A stretch of DNA of 64,000 nucleotides, taken from positions 1 to 64,000 of the forward strand of contig NZ_PPRC01000027.1 of NCBI RefSeq assembly GCF_002902565.1. The letters are read 5' to 3'. A program made the position numbers and the translations under genes. Below the pieces are notes generated by a model. That model was given only the letters and a program-made list of their open reading frames with translations. It was not told where the DNA came from and did not search any database. This stretch comes from Staphylococcus petrasii. GTDB lineage: Bacteria > Bacillota > Bacilli > Staphylococcales > Staphylococcaceae. This document shows, one piece after another, positions 52,306 to 63,800 of the stretch (position 1 is the first letter of the stretch; each line of letters starts with the position of its first letter).

Positions 52306-53500
52306 TACTATAACCTCCATGTAAGTAAGCATTTACTTGAGTAGGTAAGCCATAAATATCAATAAATCCTACCGCTGCAGATTGATTAAAGGCATCTTCT
52401 TTTGTATAAGTTGCTAATTTTTCATTATATAAAGTGTACGGAGATTTTCTTCCGTTAACAATCGCATTACCTTTAAATAACTTCACTCTTACGTCACCTT
52501 CAACGTATTTTTGAGTGCTATCAATAAATAATTTTAAACTATCAGTTAAAGGTGAGAACCATAATCCGTTATATGTTTGTTCTGCAAATTGTTTTTCAAT
52601 GACAGGTTTGAAGTGAGCGACATCTTTAGTTAAGGTAAGTGTTTCAAGTGCTTTGTGCGCTTTTAAAATAACTTCAGCACCTGGAGTTTCATATACTTCA
52701 CGAGATTTAATACCTACTAAACGATTTTCCACATGATCGATACGTCCAATACCATGTTTGCCAGCAATGTCGTTTAATTTAAGAATTAATTGGTCTAAGT
52801 CATAGTCTTGATGGTTAAGTTGTACTGGAATACCATTTTTAAATGAAAGAATAATTTCTTCAGGTGTGTCAGGTGTATCTTCTAATTCAGCCGTTAAATC
52901 ATAGGCATCCTTAGGAGGTGCTGCATAAGGATCTTCTAAAATACCACATTCATTGGCGCGACCCCATAAGTTTTGGTCGATTGAATAAGGTGAATCATGA
53001 TTAATGCTAACTGGGATACCATGTTTAATCGCATAATCGATTTCTTCTTCACGGCTCCAACCCCATTCTCTTACTGGTGCGAATGATTTAAGATTTGGAT
53101 TTAATGCCTTAATTGCTACTTCAAAACGCACTTGGTCATTTCCTTTACCTGTACAACCATGCGCAATACCGATTGATTGTGTTTGTTCAGCAATTTCAAC
53201 TAATTTTTTAGCGATGAGTGGACGAGATAATGCAGAAACGAGTGGGTAACTATTTTCATACATTAAGTTTCCTTTAATTGCATAACTTACAAAGTCATCA
53301 CTAAATTCTTTTGTTGCATCAATAATGTGACATTCAACAGCACCCATGTCTAAAGCTTTTGAATGTACTAAGTCTAAGTCTTTACCTTCACCGACATCTA
53401 AACAAACGGCTACTACATCATAGCCTTTATCTATTAGCCATTTGACTGCCACGCTTGTATCTAAACCACCTGAATATGCTAATACAATTTTATCCTTCAT
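52298..53500 (-). CDS. argG: Argininosuccinate synthase ArgG
   Basis: ArgG (400 aa) joins citrulline and aspartate using ATP, the first step of the final arginine branch. The N-type ATP-binding P-loop [14 protein letters not shown] is at the N terminus. [16 protein letters not shown] and [15 protein letters not shown] are typical. It is the first gene of argGH, with GAGGTGAGTAT before its ATG and an ARG-box-like sequence about 80 nt upstream. Confidence 0.97.
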   Translation of the reverse strand: MKDKIVLAYSGGLDTSVAVKWLIDKGYDVVAVCLDVGEGKDLDLVHSKALDMGAVECHIIDATKEFSDDFVSYAIKGNLMYENSYPLVSALSRPLIAKKLVEIAEQTQSIGIAHGCTGKGNDQVRFEVAIKALNPNLKSFAPVREWGWSREEEIDYAIKHGIPVSINHDSPYSIDQNLWGRANECGILEDPYAAPPKDAYDLTAELEDTPDTPEEIILSFKNGIPVQLNHQDYDLDQLILKLNDIAGKHGIGRIDHVENRLVGIKSREVYETPGAEVILKAHKALETLTLTKDVAHFKPVIEKQFAEQTYNGLWFSPLTDSLKLFIDSTQKYVEGDVRVKLFKGNAIVNGRKSPYTLYNEKLATYTKEDAFNQSAAVGFIDIYGLPTQVNAYLHGGYSNE

Positions 53501-53824
53501 ATACTCACCTCATAATTTTTCTGAAAATTAATATAACTTCATACTAACAGAAGTATAATGAAAATAAAACCATTTTTTTACATAATTATACATAATAATG
53601 GATTAAGTATAGAATTTTGAGTATGTTCAAACCTTTTAAATAAAGGGATTTTGAGTATTTTTTTAAAATAATAATAAATAAAGAATATTCATTTGATTTT
53701 CACGAAAAGTGACTAAATATTGACCAATATGACAGATATTTGTGAATTGACAGACTTGTTAATTGAATAGGGGACTTAAAGTTAGTAGAATTAAATTAAT
53801 AAGGAAATCAGGAGGCTTTTTTAA
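53501..53824. promoter_or_regulatory. Divergent argG/pgi promoter region
   Basis: A gene-free 324 nt between divergent argG and pgi. On the argG side lie a TATACT -10 near 53552-53558 and an ARG-box-like operator (listed separately). On the pgi side TTGACA (53747-53752) is a good -35, but no convincing -10 is 17 nt on. The pgi ribosome site CAGGAGGC is at 53809-53816. Confidence 0.45.
53579..53597 (-). promoter_or_regulatory. Candidate ArgR/AhrC ARG box upstream of argG
   Basis: On the minus strand TATGTATAATTATGTAA matches the ARG-box consensus TNTGNATWWWWATNCANW with one mismatch at the C of the right half. It lies about 80-100 nt before the argG ATG, just upstream of the presumed -35 region, fitting arginine repression of argGH. 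Confidence 0.42.
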
Positions 53825-55156
53825 ATGACTCATATTCAATTAGACTATGGTAAAACTTTAGAATTTTTCGGACAACATGAATTAGATCAACAAAAAGATA
53901 TCGTGAAAACGATTCATAAAACTATCCATGAAGGAACTGGCGCTGGTAATGATTTCTTAGGTTGGGTAAATTTACCTGAAGATTATGATAAAAAAGAATT
54001 TTCAAGAATCGTAGAAGCTGCTAAACGTATTAAATCAAATTCAGATGTATTAGTAGTGATTGGTATTGGAGGTTCATATTTAGGTGCACGTGCGGCAATT
54101 GAAATGTTAACTCCAGCTTTCCGTAATAATACGGAATTCCCAGAAATTGTCTTTGTAGGTAATCACCTATCTTCAAGTTATACTCAAGAATTAGTAGACT
54201 ATTTAGCTAATAAAGACTTCTCAGTTAATGTTATTTCTAAATCTGGTACTACAACTGAACCAGCAGTAGCGTTTAGATTATTTAAAAAATTAGTTGAAGA
54301 TAAATATGGTAAAGAAGAAGCGAAACAACGTATCTTCGCTACAACTGACAAAGCGAAAGGTGCTTTAAAACAATTAGCAGACAATGAAGGATATGAAACA
54401 TTTGTTGTACCTGATGACGTAGGTGGCCGTTATTCTGTATTAACTGCTGTAGGTTTATTACCAATCGCAGCGGCTGGTATCAATATCGAATCAATTATGA
54501 TTGGTGCTAACAAAGCACGTAAAGAATTATCATCTGATAATTTAGATGAAAATATTGCTTATCAATATGCGACAATCCGTAACATTCTTTATAGCAAAGG
54601 CTATACTACTGAAATGTTAATTAACTATGAGCCTTCTATGCAATATTTCAATGAATGGTGGAAACAATTATACGGTGAATCTGAAGGTAAAGATTTCAAA
54701 GGTATCTATCCATCAAGTGCAAATTACACAACTGACTTACATTCTTTAGGTCAATATGTACAAGAAGGTCGTCGTTTCTTATTTGAAACAGTTGTGAAAG
54801 TGAACCATCCTAAACACGATATTACTATTGAAGAAGATAGTGAAGATTTAGATGGCTTAAACTACTTAGCTGGTAAAACAATTGACGAAGTGAATACTAA
54901 AGCGTTTGAAGGTACTTTATTAGCACACACTGACGGAGGCGTGCCAAATGTAGTGGTTAATATTCCTCAATTAGATGAAGAAACATTTGGTTATGTAGTA
55001 TACTTCTTCGAATTAGCATGTGCTATGAGTGGTTACCAATTAGGCGTAAATCCATTTAACCAACCAGGCGTAGAAGCATATAAACAAAATATGTTTGCTT
55101 TACTTGGTAAACCTGGATATGAAGATAAGAAAAAAGAATTAGAAGAACGTTTATAG
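53825..55156 (+). CDS. pgi: Glucose-6-phosphate isomerase
   Basis: Pgi (443 aa) interconverts glucose-6-phosphate and fructose-6-phosphate in glycolysis. Sugar-phosphate-binding blocks are [47 protein letters not shown] and [15 protein letters not shown]. The length and short N terminus are as in other Firmicutes. It is monocistronic between divergent argG and a terminator. Confidence 0.97.
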   Translation: MTHIQLDYGKTLEFFGQHELDQQKDIVKTIHKTIHEGTGAGNDFLGWVNLPEDYDKKEFSRIVEAAKRIKSNSDVLVVIGIGGSYLGARAAIEMLTPAFRNNTEFPEIVFVGNHLSSSYTQELVDYLANKDFSVNVISKSGTTTEPAVAFRLFKKLVEDKYGKEEAKQRIFATTDKAKGALKQLADNEGYETFVVPDDVGGRYSVLTAVGLLPIAAAGINIESIMIGANKARKELSSDNLDENIAYQYATIRNILYSKGYTTEMLINYEPSMQYFNEWWKQLYGESEGKDFKGIYPSSANYTTDLHSLGQYVQEGRRFLFETVVKVNHPKHDITIEEDSEDLDGLNYLAGKTIDEVNTKAFEGTLLAHTDGGVPNVVVNIPQLDEETFGYVVYFFELACAMSGYQLGVNPFNQPGVEAYKQNMFALLGKPGYEDKKKELEERL

Positions 55157-55199
55157 AAATTAAGTTCAACTACAATTTAATATCTATAATGAAGTTAAG

Positions 55200-55235
55200 A
55201 GGCTGGGACAATAATAAAATGTCTCAGCCTTTGTT
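55200..55235 (+). terminator. Terminator of pgi
   Basis: AGGCTGGGACA (55200-55210) and TGTCTCAGCCT (55220-55230) form an 11-bp stem with one wobble, followed by TTGTT. This GGCTGGGACA hairpin type is a common staphylococcal terminator. Confidence 0.9.
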
Positions 55236-55309
55236 AACATATTGGCAGTAGCTGACTGATTTGAAAATGCACTTAAATTAAGCTTTTTTCAAACCTAGTC
55301 ACCCTTGCC

Positions 55310-55356
55310 GGGGCAGGACGACGAAATTATTTTAATTTCTGTCCTGCGCCCTTTCT
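55310..55356. repeat. Staphylococcal intergenic hairpin repeat
   Basis: GGGGCAGGAC (55310-55319) with GAAATTA (55323-55329) pairs with TAATTTC (55333-55339) and GTCCTGCGCCC (55341-55351), forming one long hairpin with a GAC bulge. The GGACGACGAAAT core resembles a GC-rich repeat scattered between genes in staphylococci. It lies in the 360-nt gene-free gap after pgi. The rest of that gap is AT-rich with no recognised feature apart from the pgi terminator. Confidence 0.7.
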
Positions 55357-55516
55357 TCTATACTATTATATTTAAATCTAAGGGATGAGTTGATGCTACT
55401 ACCTGTGACTGATTTATTGTAATAAAGGTAGATTTCTAACTTAATGTGTGTAAAATATTTCATGTATAATAGCGTTAAAGAGTGCTATTAACTTTAAGGA
55501 AGGATTCGATGCGATA

Positions 55517-56089
55517 GTGTTCCATCAAATTGAGCAATGGTTTAACGTACTACAAGAATTAGGTTATTTCGCAGGCTTCATCATACTCTTTTTGAGAGCT
55601 ATTGTACCTGTACTTCCGTTAACATTATACGTTATTATGAATGTTCATGCGTACGGTTTTCTCATAGGAACGGGGATTAGTTGGCTAGGTATTGTTTCAG
55701 GTACTTACACCGTTTTTTATATTTGTAGGAAATTTGTTAACGCTCATTTTATGCAAAAAATTAGAGAAAGAAAATCAGTAAAGAAATTAACCCATTTCAT
55801 TGATAGACAAGGTATTGTACCTATTTTTATTTTAATGTGTTTTCCGTTTACGCCCAATACGCTTGTCAATTTCGTAGCAAGCTTATCACATATTAAAGCA
55901 AAATATTACTTTCTGATATTACTTATTTCTAAATTAATATCTATTACTTTTTTAGCAGTGATGGGAAAAGAAGTTACAACATTTTTAACACATCCAATAC
56001 GTGCGATTGCTCTAATTTTAGTCACCGTGGCACTATGGTTTATTGGGAAAAGAGTAGAAAAACATTTTATGGGTGCTGACGAGGAGTGA
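55517..56089 (+). CDS. TVP38/TMEM64 family membrane protein (DedA superfamily)
   Basis: A 190-aa membrane protein with about five to six hydrophobic segments and the VTT domain shared by TVP38, TMEM64 and DedA proteins. The first half has FLRAIVPVLPLTLYVIMN and the second the loop PFTPNTLVNFVASLSHI, matching the two-fold re-entrant motif of the superfamily. DedA relatives are implicated in lipid or undecaprenyl-phosphate scrambling; this subfamily is unproven. The start is GTG 55517 after AAGGAAGG, with long spacing. The spsA start lies within about 5 nt of its stop, so the three genes to spsB are cotranscribed. Confidence 0.83.
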   Translation: MFHQIEQWFNVLQELGYFAGFIILFLRAIVPVLPLTLYVIMNVHAYGFLIGTGISWLGIVSGTYTVFYICRKFVNAHFMQKIRERKSVKKLTHFIDRQGIVPIFILMCFPFTPNTLVNFVASLSHIKAKYYFLILLISKLISITFLAVMGKEVTTFLTHPIRAIALILVTVALWFIGKRVEKHFMGADEE

Positions 56090-56093
56090 CGAT

Positions 56094-56618
56094 GTGCGAA
56101 AGATAATGAAATGGATTGTGCCGTTAATATTTGCCATCATATTTGTATTGTTTATTCAAACCTTTATTGTTAGAGGGGCAGTAGTAACCAATGATGAAAT
56201 GGCACCGACACTTAATAAAAACGATCGTCTTATCGTTAATAAAATCAAAGTGATATTTAATTTATTAGATGATGGTGATATCATTATGTACCGTCAGAAT
56301 CATCAACTTCATTTTAGTCGCATTATCGGAAAAGCGGGCGAATCAATCGAAGTAAGAGATGGTAAATTATATCGAGACGATAGACAAGTGAATAAAAATT
56401 ATGCTAAAAATAGAGATATTAATAATTTAGCATTACGCGATTTGAATAATTCTAATGGAGATATCATTCCACCTAATTCGTATGTTGTATTAAACGATAA
56501 CGGTGATAAAAAAAGCGATTCAAGAACTTATGGCTTAATCAAGGACAAAGATATTGTTGGCGATGTAAGTTTGAAGTATTATCCATTTAAAGAATTTACC
56601 TATCAGTTTAACAAGTAG
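56094..56618 (+). CDS. spsA: Catalytically inactive signal peptidase I homologue SpsA
   Basis: SpsA (174 aa) has the signal peptidase I fold (N-terminal helix about 6-25, then beta domain) but not its catalytic dyad. At the nucleophile position, Glu35 replaces Ser in NDEMAPTL (active SpsB has GDSMDPTL), and Ser75 replaces the general-base Lys in HFSRIIG (SpsB: YVKRVIG). The S. aureus SpsA also lacks the catalytic serine. GTG 56094 with GAGGAGTG is the likely start. It sits directly upstream of active spsB, so a partner or regulatory role is plausible but untested. Confidence 0.93.
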   Translation: MRKIMKWIVPLIFAIIFVLFIQTFIVRGAVVTNDEMAPTLNKNDRLIVNKIKVIFNLLDDGDIIMYRQNHQLHFSRIIGKAGESIEVRDGKLYRDDRQVNKNYAKNRDINNLALRDLNNSNGDIIPPNSYVVLNDNGDKKSDSRTYGLIKDKDIVGDVSLKYYPFKEFTYQFNK

Positions 56619-56632
56619 ATGAGGTGTTATAT

Positions 56633-57205
56633 TTGAAAAAAGAAATAATCGAATGGATTGTCGCTATAGCGGTAGGTCTATTACTTGTATGGGTAATGGT
56701 CAACTTTGTCGCTAAATCATATACTATAAAAGGCGACTCAATGGATCCAACTCTAAAAGATGGTCAACACGTAATGGTGAATATTCTTGGATATAAAGTT
56801 GGAGACGTGAAAAAAGGGAATGTCATTGTCTTTCATGCCAATAAAAAAGATGATTATGTAAAACGTGTCATTGGTGTTCCTGGAGATAACGTTACGTATA
56901 AAAATGACAAACTTTATATCAATGGTAAAAAAGTGGATGAACCATATTTAGATTATAATGAAAAACGTAAACAAGGCGAATATATTACAGGATCATTCGA
57001 AACAAAAGATTTAACAAATGCGAATCCAAATTCTAATGTTATTCCTAAAGATAAATACTTAGTACTTGGAGATAATCGAGAAGTAAGTAAAGATAGTCGT
57101 GCATTTGGTTTAATAGACAAGAATCAAATTGTCGGTAAAGTTTCATTTAGATTCTGGCCTTTAAACGATTTTAAATTTAATTTCAATCCAGATAATAATA
57201 AGTAA
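56633..57205 (+). CDS. spsB: Type I signal peptidase SpsB
   Basis: SpsB (190 aa) is the essential Sec signal peptidase. One N-terminal helix (about 7-25) anchors it, with the catalytic domain outside. Both catalytic residues are present: Ser36 in KGDSMDPTL and Lys77 in YVKRVIGVPGD. The box LGDNREVSKDSRAFG completes the family. TTG 56633 with GAGGTG is the start, giving the usual MKKE; the frame is open 9 nt further up. It probably processes exported proteins such as GlpQ. Confidence 0.96.
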   Translation: MKKEIIEWIVAIAVGLLLVWVMVNFVAKSYTIKGDSMDPTLKDGQHVMVNILGYKVGDVKKGNVIVFHANKKDDYVKRVIGVPGDNVTYKNDKLYINGKKVDEPYLDYNEKRKQGEYITGSFETKDLTNANPNSNVIPKDKYLVLGDNREVSKDSRAFGLIDKNQIVGKVSFRFWPLNDFKFNFNPDNNK

Positions 57206-57210
57206 ATTTT

Positions 57211-57258
57211 AAGTGGGGTAGAATTCAGCACATTGAATTCCATCCCACTTTTATTTTT
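57211..57258 (+). terminator. Terminator of spsAB
   Basis: AAGTGGGG, TAGAATTCA and TGAATTCCATCCCACTT (57211-57251) form a long stem, followed by TTATTTTTT. Confidence 0.85.
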
Positions 57259-57331
57259 TATAAATGAAGTTATAAATAGTTTTAGGGAACGTATGTTCTA
57301 TGTTAAAATAACATTAAAGGAGTGGGGAATA

Positions 57332-60300
57332 ATGGAATTGAATGCTTACCTTGGCAGAGCAGGTACTGGTAAATCACATCAAATGATTAATAATATTAAA
57401 AGTCAAATGAAACAAGATCCGCTAGGTGATCCAATTATTTTAATCGCACCTACACAAAGTACGTTTCAATTAGAACAATCATTTGTTAACGATAAAGAAC
57501 TAAATGGAAGTTTAAGAACAGAAGTTTTACACTTTGAACGATTGAGTTATAGAATTTTTCAAGAAGTTGGGGGCTTAACTGAGGAACGTTTAACTCAAGC
57601 TGGCACAGAGATGATGATTTATAACCTTGTTCAACAACATAAATCAGAGCTTAAATTATATAAATCACAAGTGAATTATTATGGATTTAGTGAGAAATTG
57701 AGTGAACAAATCCAAGATTTTAAAAAATATTCAGTCACACCTGAACATTTGGATTTATTCCTACAAGAGAATGAACTTCAAACAAGAACACGTCATAAAT
57801 TAGAAGATATTGCGCTCATATATCATTATTTTGAGGAACGTTTACAAGGTGAATTTATTACTTCTGAAGATAGTTTGAATCATTTTATTCAAATTATGCC
57901 TCAATCAGAGTGGCTTAAGCGTGCTGAAATATATATTGATGGCTTCTATAACTTCTCAACACTTGAGTACCAAATTATTAAGGCACTCGTACAAAATGCT
58001 AAAAAAGTGACAGTCCTTCTTACAACTGATGGCAATGAAGATCCGTTTAGCTTATTTAGAAAGCCATCCGAAGTTTTAACGCATTTAAAAGAAATTGCCA
58101 ATGATTTACATATTGAGTTAAACGAAGTTTATTTTAAAAAACAATATCGCTTTAATAATCAAGACTTACTTCAACTTGAACAGCAATTTGATGCGTTACA
58201 AATTAACCCAATTGCTCACCAAGGTCATATCAATATTCTAGAGTCTTCTAGTATGCGTGAAGAGGTTAATGAAATAGCACGACAAATTATCAAAGATACA
58301 CGTGATAAACAATTCAGATATCAAGATATTGCTATATTATACCGTGATGAAGCCTATGCGTATTTATTTGATTCCGTATTACCTCAGTACGACATTCCAT
58401 TTAATATTGATGTTAAGAAATCCATGACACATCATCCAATTATGGAAATGGTGCGCTCATTACTCGAAGTTATTCAAACCAATTGGAATATAAGTCCAAT
58501 GATGCGTTTGTTTAAGACAAATATTTTATCTAATCATTTTAAAAATAGTGATTATTTAATTGATTTACTGGAAAATTTTGTTGTAGAACGTGGCATCTAT
58601 GGGAAACGCTGGTTAGATGAAAAGTTATTTAGCATTGATAATTTTACAAAAATGGGCCGTAAAGAACATAAATTAACAGAAGAAGAGCGAGCAACATTTG
58701 AACAAGTGGTTCAACTAAAAAATGACATGATTGATAAAATAATGCGTTTTGAACAAGCAATGAATGACGCAAATCATGTTAAAGGGTTTGCGACAGCTTT
58801 CTATGAAACGATGGAGTCATTCGATATACCTAAATATTTGATGGCTCACCGAGATCAATTGGATGTAGATGGTGATCATGAAGCGGCTGAGGAAATCGAC
58901 CAGATTTGGAATGGTTTAATTCAAATATTAGATGATTTAGTCATTGTCTTTGATGAGGAAGAAATGACATTAAACCGCTTCTTAGAAGTATTCGACATCG
59001 GTTTAGAGCAGTTAGAATTTTTAATGATTCCTCAAACATTGGACCAAGTGAGTATTGGTACGATGGATTTAGCTAAAGTTGATAATAAAAAACACATCTA
59101 TATGGTAGGCATGAACGATGGTGCGATGCCTCAACCAGTTTCTTCTTCTAGTTTAATTACAGATGAGGAAAAGAAAGTATTTGAGGAACAAACACGAGTG
59201 GAATTAAGTCCTACTTCTGATATTTTACAAATGGACGAGGCCTTTGTTTGTTATATTGCCATGACACGTGCTTGTGAACAGGTGACATTTTCATATAGTT
59301 TAATGGGCGTGCAAGGAGACGAAAAAGAAAAAAGTCCGTTCTTAAATCAAATTCAAGCATTATTTAATGGGCTTGAAGTAACTAACATTCATTATGAACA
59401 TAACGCACATCCATTAACGCTTATGGAACACCCTCATCAAACTAAAATCACGTTATTCGAAGCGCTTAAAGCATGGTTAGAAGATGAAATGGTAGCAGAG
59501 GTATGGTTAGATGCATATCAAGTTATGCGTGATAATGACGAGCTAAACGATGGACTAAATTATTTATTAACTGCATTAACTTATGATAATAAAACCGTGC
59601 AATTAGATGAAGATTTAGCGACATCATTATATGGTAAGGCGATTAACGCTAGTGTATCTCGTTTCGAAGGCTATAACGATTGTCCATTCCAACACTATGC
59701 TAATTATGGATTACGTCTAAATGAACGTACGAAATATAAATTAGAAACGTTTGATTTAGGTAACATCTTCCATACCGCTTTAAAATATATTTCGGATAAA
59801 ATTAATGGCGATTTTAAACATCTCGATAATCAAAGAATTCATGCGTTAACGCTTGAAGCTTTAGAAAATGTATTACCAAACATCCAGTTCAATTTAATGG
59901 ATTCTAATGCATATTATCGTTATGTCTCTAAACGTATCGGTGTGATTGTAGAAAGTACGTTAAAAGCATTGCGTTATCAAAATGAACATACGAAATTTAG
60001 ACCTCAACGTTTTGAAACAGGATTTAGAAAAACGCCACGTGATGAAGAAGAATTAATAGCTCAACCTCTAATCACGAAACAAGGTATTCCTGTGAATATT
60101 CGAGGCCAAATCGACCGTATTGATACGTATACGACAAATAATAAAAGTTTCATCAATATTATAGATTATAAATCTTCTAATTATAGTGCTAACTTGAATT
60201 TGAAGAAAGTATACTATGGTAAGCAAATGCAGATGATGACTTATATGGATATTGCCTTACAAAATGCGCAACGTTTAGGTTTGAGTGAAGAAGTTAAGCC

Positions 60301-60820
60301 TGGCGGATTGTTGTACTTCCATGTTCACGATGAACGTCTTAAATTTAAGCACTGGGGTGAAATGGTTGATGATGCTTTAAAAGAAGAAGCATTAGACAAA
60401 GCATTTCTTCAAGAATATAAATTACGAGGCTTAGTTAACAGTGATGCAGATGTTGTAGATGCTATGGATATTCGCTTAGATACAACACCTAAATCTGACA
60501 TTGTACCGATTACACTGAAAAAAGATGGCGGTTTTAATGCTAAAGGAAGCAGTGTAGCAGATGAAACAACGATCCATAAATTCATCAAACACAACAAGGA
60601 TAACTTTATTGAAACTGCTTCAAACATTATGGATGGGCATACTGAGGTGGCACCATTAAAATTTGATAATCAATTACCGTGTCAATTTTGTAGTTTTCAA
60701 TCAGTTTGTCATGTCGATAGCATTATTGATAGTAAACACTATCGTCACGTTGATGAATCTATTGATCCAATACAAGCGATTCAAGAAGTGGAGTTAGAAA
60801 GTGGGGATAATGATGAATAA
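57332..60820 (+). CDS. addB: ATP-dependent helicase/nuclease subunit B (AddB)
   Basis: AddB (1162 aa; also RexB) is one half of the RecBCD-like double-strand break processing enzyme. Walker A is [11 protein letters not shown] (residues 7-16); helicase motifs are degenerate, as usual for AddB. The C-terminal nuclease block has IIDYKSS, and the four Fe-S cysteines are one in [13 protein letters not shown] and three in [18 protein letters not shown] 57332 with AAAGGAGTGGGG is the true start; the frame is open from 57233. It overlaps addA, so the two are coupled. Confidence 0.96.
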   Translation: MELNAYLGRAGTGKSHQMINNIKSQMKQDPLGDPIILIAPTQSTFQLEQSFVNDKELNGSLRTEVLHFERLSYRIFQEVGGLTEERLTQAGTEMMIYNLVQQHKSELKLYKSQVNYYGFSEKLSEQIQDFKKYSVTPEHLDLFLQENELQTRTRHKLEDIALIYHYFEERLQGEFITSEDSLNHFIQIMPQSEWLKRAEIYIDGFYNFSTLEYQIIKALVQNAKKVTVLLTTDGNEDPFSLFRKPSEVLTHLKEIANDLHIELNEVYFKKQYRFNNQDLLQLEQQFDALQINPIAHQGHINILESSSMREEVNEIARQIIKDTRDKQFRYQDIAILYRDEAYAYLFDSVLPQYDIPFNIDVKKSMTHHPIMEMVRSLLEVIQTNWNISPMMRLFKTNILSNHFKNSDYLIDLLENFVVERGIYGKRWLDEKLFSIDNFTKMGRKEHKLTEEERATFEQVVQLKNDMIDKIMRFEQAMNDANHVKGFATAFYETMESFDIPKYLMAHRDQLDVDGDHEAAEEIDQIWNGLIQILDDLVIVFDEEEMTLNRFLEVFDIGLEQLEFLMIPQTLDQVSIGTMDLAKVDNKKHIYMVGMNDGAMPQPVSSSSLITDEEKKVFEEQTRVELSPTSDILQMDEAFVCYIAMTRACEQVTFSYSLMGVQGDEKEKSPFLNQIQALFNGLEVTNIHYEHNAHPLTLMEHPHQTKITLFEALKAWLEDEMVAEVWLDAYQVMRDNDELNDGLNYLLTALTYDNKTVQLDEDLATSLYGKAINASVSRFEGYNDCPFQHYANYGLRLNERTKYKLETFDLGNIFHTALKYISDKINGDFKHLDNQRIHALTLEALENVLPNIQFNLMDSNAYYRYVSKRIGVIVESTLKALRYQNEHTKFRPQRFETGFRKTPRDEEELIAQPLITKQGIPVNIRGQIDRIDTYTTNNKSFINIIDYKSSNYSANLNLKKVYYGKQMQMMTYMDIALQNAQRLGLSEEVKPGGLLYFHVHDERLKFKHWGEMVDDALKEEALDKAFLQEYKLRGLVNSDADVVDAMDIRLDTTPKSDIVPITLKKDGGFNAKGSSVADETTIHKFIKHNKDNFIETASNIMDGHTEVAPLKFDNQLPCQFCSFQSVCHVDSIIDSKHYRHVDESIDPIQAIQEVELESGDNDE

Positions 60821-63800
60821 TATACCTGTTAAGCCACAAGATGCACAGTGGACAGATGCACAGTGGGAAAGTATTTATGCTAGCGGGCAAGATATTTTAG
60901 TAGCAGCTGCTGCCGGTTCAGGTAAAACTGCAGTATTAGTTGAACGTATCATTCAAAAGATTCTTAGAGATGGCATAGATGTTGATAAATTGCTTGTCGT
61001 AACTTTTACTAATTTAAGTGCGAGAGAGATGAAACATCGAGTTGAACAACGTATTCAACAAGCGTCTTTACAAGAACCTGATAACGAACATCTTAAAAAT
61101 CAACGCATTAAGATTCATCAAGCCCAAATTTCAACACTGCATAGTTTTTGTTTAAAGATTATTCAACAACATTATGATGTTATCGATTTAGATCCTAACT
61201 TTAGAACGATTAGTGATGTTGAAAATGTTCTACTATTAGAACAATCTATTGATGAAGTGTTAGAAAAACATTATGAAGACCCAGATATAGCATTTCTTAC
61301 GTTAGTTGAACAATTGTCTAATGACCGTAATGATGAGCAATTTAGAGGTATATTAAAACGATTTTATAATTTCAGTATTGCAAATCCATCGCCTTTTGCA
61401 TGGTTAGATTCATTAACGGATTTATATGACAATGAAGAATTACAACAAGAGTATATTGCAGAACTTAATAGATTAGCATTGATTTATATTAAAGCAGCTT
61501 ATGACTCATTATTAGAAGCGGATAATAATTTTTCTAATAGTATTGGAACAGAAAAACATCTTGATGTAATGAAATTAGAAAAAGCCAAATGCGCTAAAAT
61601 GATGGAAGGTAGTGTAGTTAATCGTGAGATGATTATCAACTATACACCTGAGAAGTTGCCTCAAATTTCTAAAAAACTTAAAACTGAAAATGAAGATGAA
61701 GGTATTGACCCTCAAACTTTAGTAGACGCTAAAGGATTTTATGATGAGTATAAAAAAATACTCGATAAAGTTAAAAATGAATATTTAATGCGTTCTGTAG
61801 AAGAATTAAAAGCAGATATGAATAAGCTAGGGCCTCGTATTCATTATTTAATTCAAATAGTTAAAGATATTATTAGTGATTTTGCTGAAAAGAAACGAAG
61901 TCGTAATGTCTTAGACTTTGCTGATTATGAACACTTTGCATTGCAAATATTAACTGATGAACAAGGAAACCCGTCAAATGTTGCTAAAGATTACCGCCAA
62001 CAATTTGAAGAAATTTTAATAGATGAATATCAAGATACGAACCAAGTTCAAGAAGCGATTATTTCAACTATTAAACGTGGCGACGAATCAAACGGTAATC
62101 TATTTATGGTAGGGGACGTTAAACAATCTATTTATAAATTTAGACAGGCAGATCCTACATTATTTATGAATAAATATAATCGTTTTGACAAAGTAGGCGA
62201 GCAAACAGGTTTACGTATCGATTTATCCAAGAATTTCCGTTCGCGTAAAGAAGTCTTATCAACAACGAACTATTTATTTGACCATATGATGGATGAAGAA
62301 GTCGGTGAAATTAATTATGACGCTGATGCACGATTATATTTTGGTGCTACAAAGTATTCAGATAAGTCGATGCCACTCGAATTACATGCCCTTATTCAGT
62401 CTAGTAGTGAAGACAATGATTTAGAAAAAGTAGAACAAGAAGCGCAATACATTGTAAAACAAGTAGAAGATATTATTGAGAACAAACTTGTCTATGATAT
62501 AAAAACAGAATCATATCGCCAAGCTACATTCAAAGATATCGTCATTCTAGAGCGTGGGTTAAGTAATGCACGTAACCTGCAACAAGCGTTTAAAGATCAC
62601 AATATTCCATTTCACGTTAAAAGCAAAGAAGGTTATTTTGAACAAACAGAAGTGCGTCTCGTTCTATCATTTTTAAGAACGGTAGATAATCCTCTACAAG
62701 ATATCTATTTAGTGGGCTTAATGCGTTCAGTAATTTATCAATTTACAGAAGACGAGCTAGCACAAATTCGTGTTGTAAGTCCTCACGATGACTATTTCTA
62801 TCAATCTATTATGCATTATCTTCAAGATGACAATGCACAACCAGCATTGAAAGAGAAATTGCAACGCTTCCTCGACGATTTAGCGCAATATCAAGACTAT
62901 AGCCAAGAACATCCTGTGTATCAACTCATCGATAAATTTTATAACGACCATTATGTTATCCAATACTTCAGTGGTTTAGTAGGTGGAAAAGGCAGACGCG
63001 CAAACTTATACGGTTTATTTAATAAAGCGATTGAATTTGAAAATTCAAGTTTCAGAGGATTATATCAATTTATTCGATTTATTGATGAACTTATTGAGCG
63101 TAATAAAGACTTTGGTGAGGAAAATGTAATTGGACCTAATGATAATGTTGTAAGAATGATGACAGTACATAGTAGTAAAGGATTAGAATTCCCATTTGTC
63201 ATTTATTCAGGTCTATCAAAACAATTCAATAAAGGCGATATACGTCACCCTCTAGTACTTAACCAAAAGTTTGGTTTAGGTATGGATTACTATGATTTAG
63301 AAGAAAATATTGCGTTTCCATCTTTATCTTCAGTAGTGATTAAATCCATGATTGAGAAAGAATTAATTTCTGAAGAAATGCGTTTGATTTACGTAGCGTT
63401 AACACGTGCAAAAGAGCAATTGATATTAATTGGAACCGTAGATAAAGAAGAAACGTTAGCTAAATTTGAACGTTTACCAATCGCTAAAAATCACATTGCG
63501 CTACATGAACGTTTGTCTGCTACTAGACCGTTCGATTTAATTTACGGCATTTTAGCGAAACACAAATCAACATCATTAGTACCTGAACTACAATTTGAAA
63601 CATCTATCGATAATTTAGATGAAAGTTTATATCCTTCAGTAGATATTAAAACTGTTTATTTCGATGATCTTACTTTTGATGAAGAAAATCAAAAAAATGA
63701 ACATAGAACGGTAGAGGATATTGAAACAAGTGGCTCAAATGATGATGGTTTAAAACAACAAATCAATGAGCAGTTATCATTTAAGTATTCTTATATTAAT

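Noticed and set aside
53743-53775. Strong sigma-A promoter for pgi from TTGACA at 53747
   Set aside because: The -35 is perfect but no acceptable -10 lies 16-18 nt downstream, so a promoter cannot be placed with confidence.
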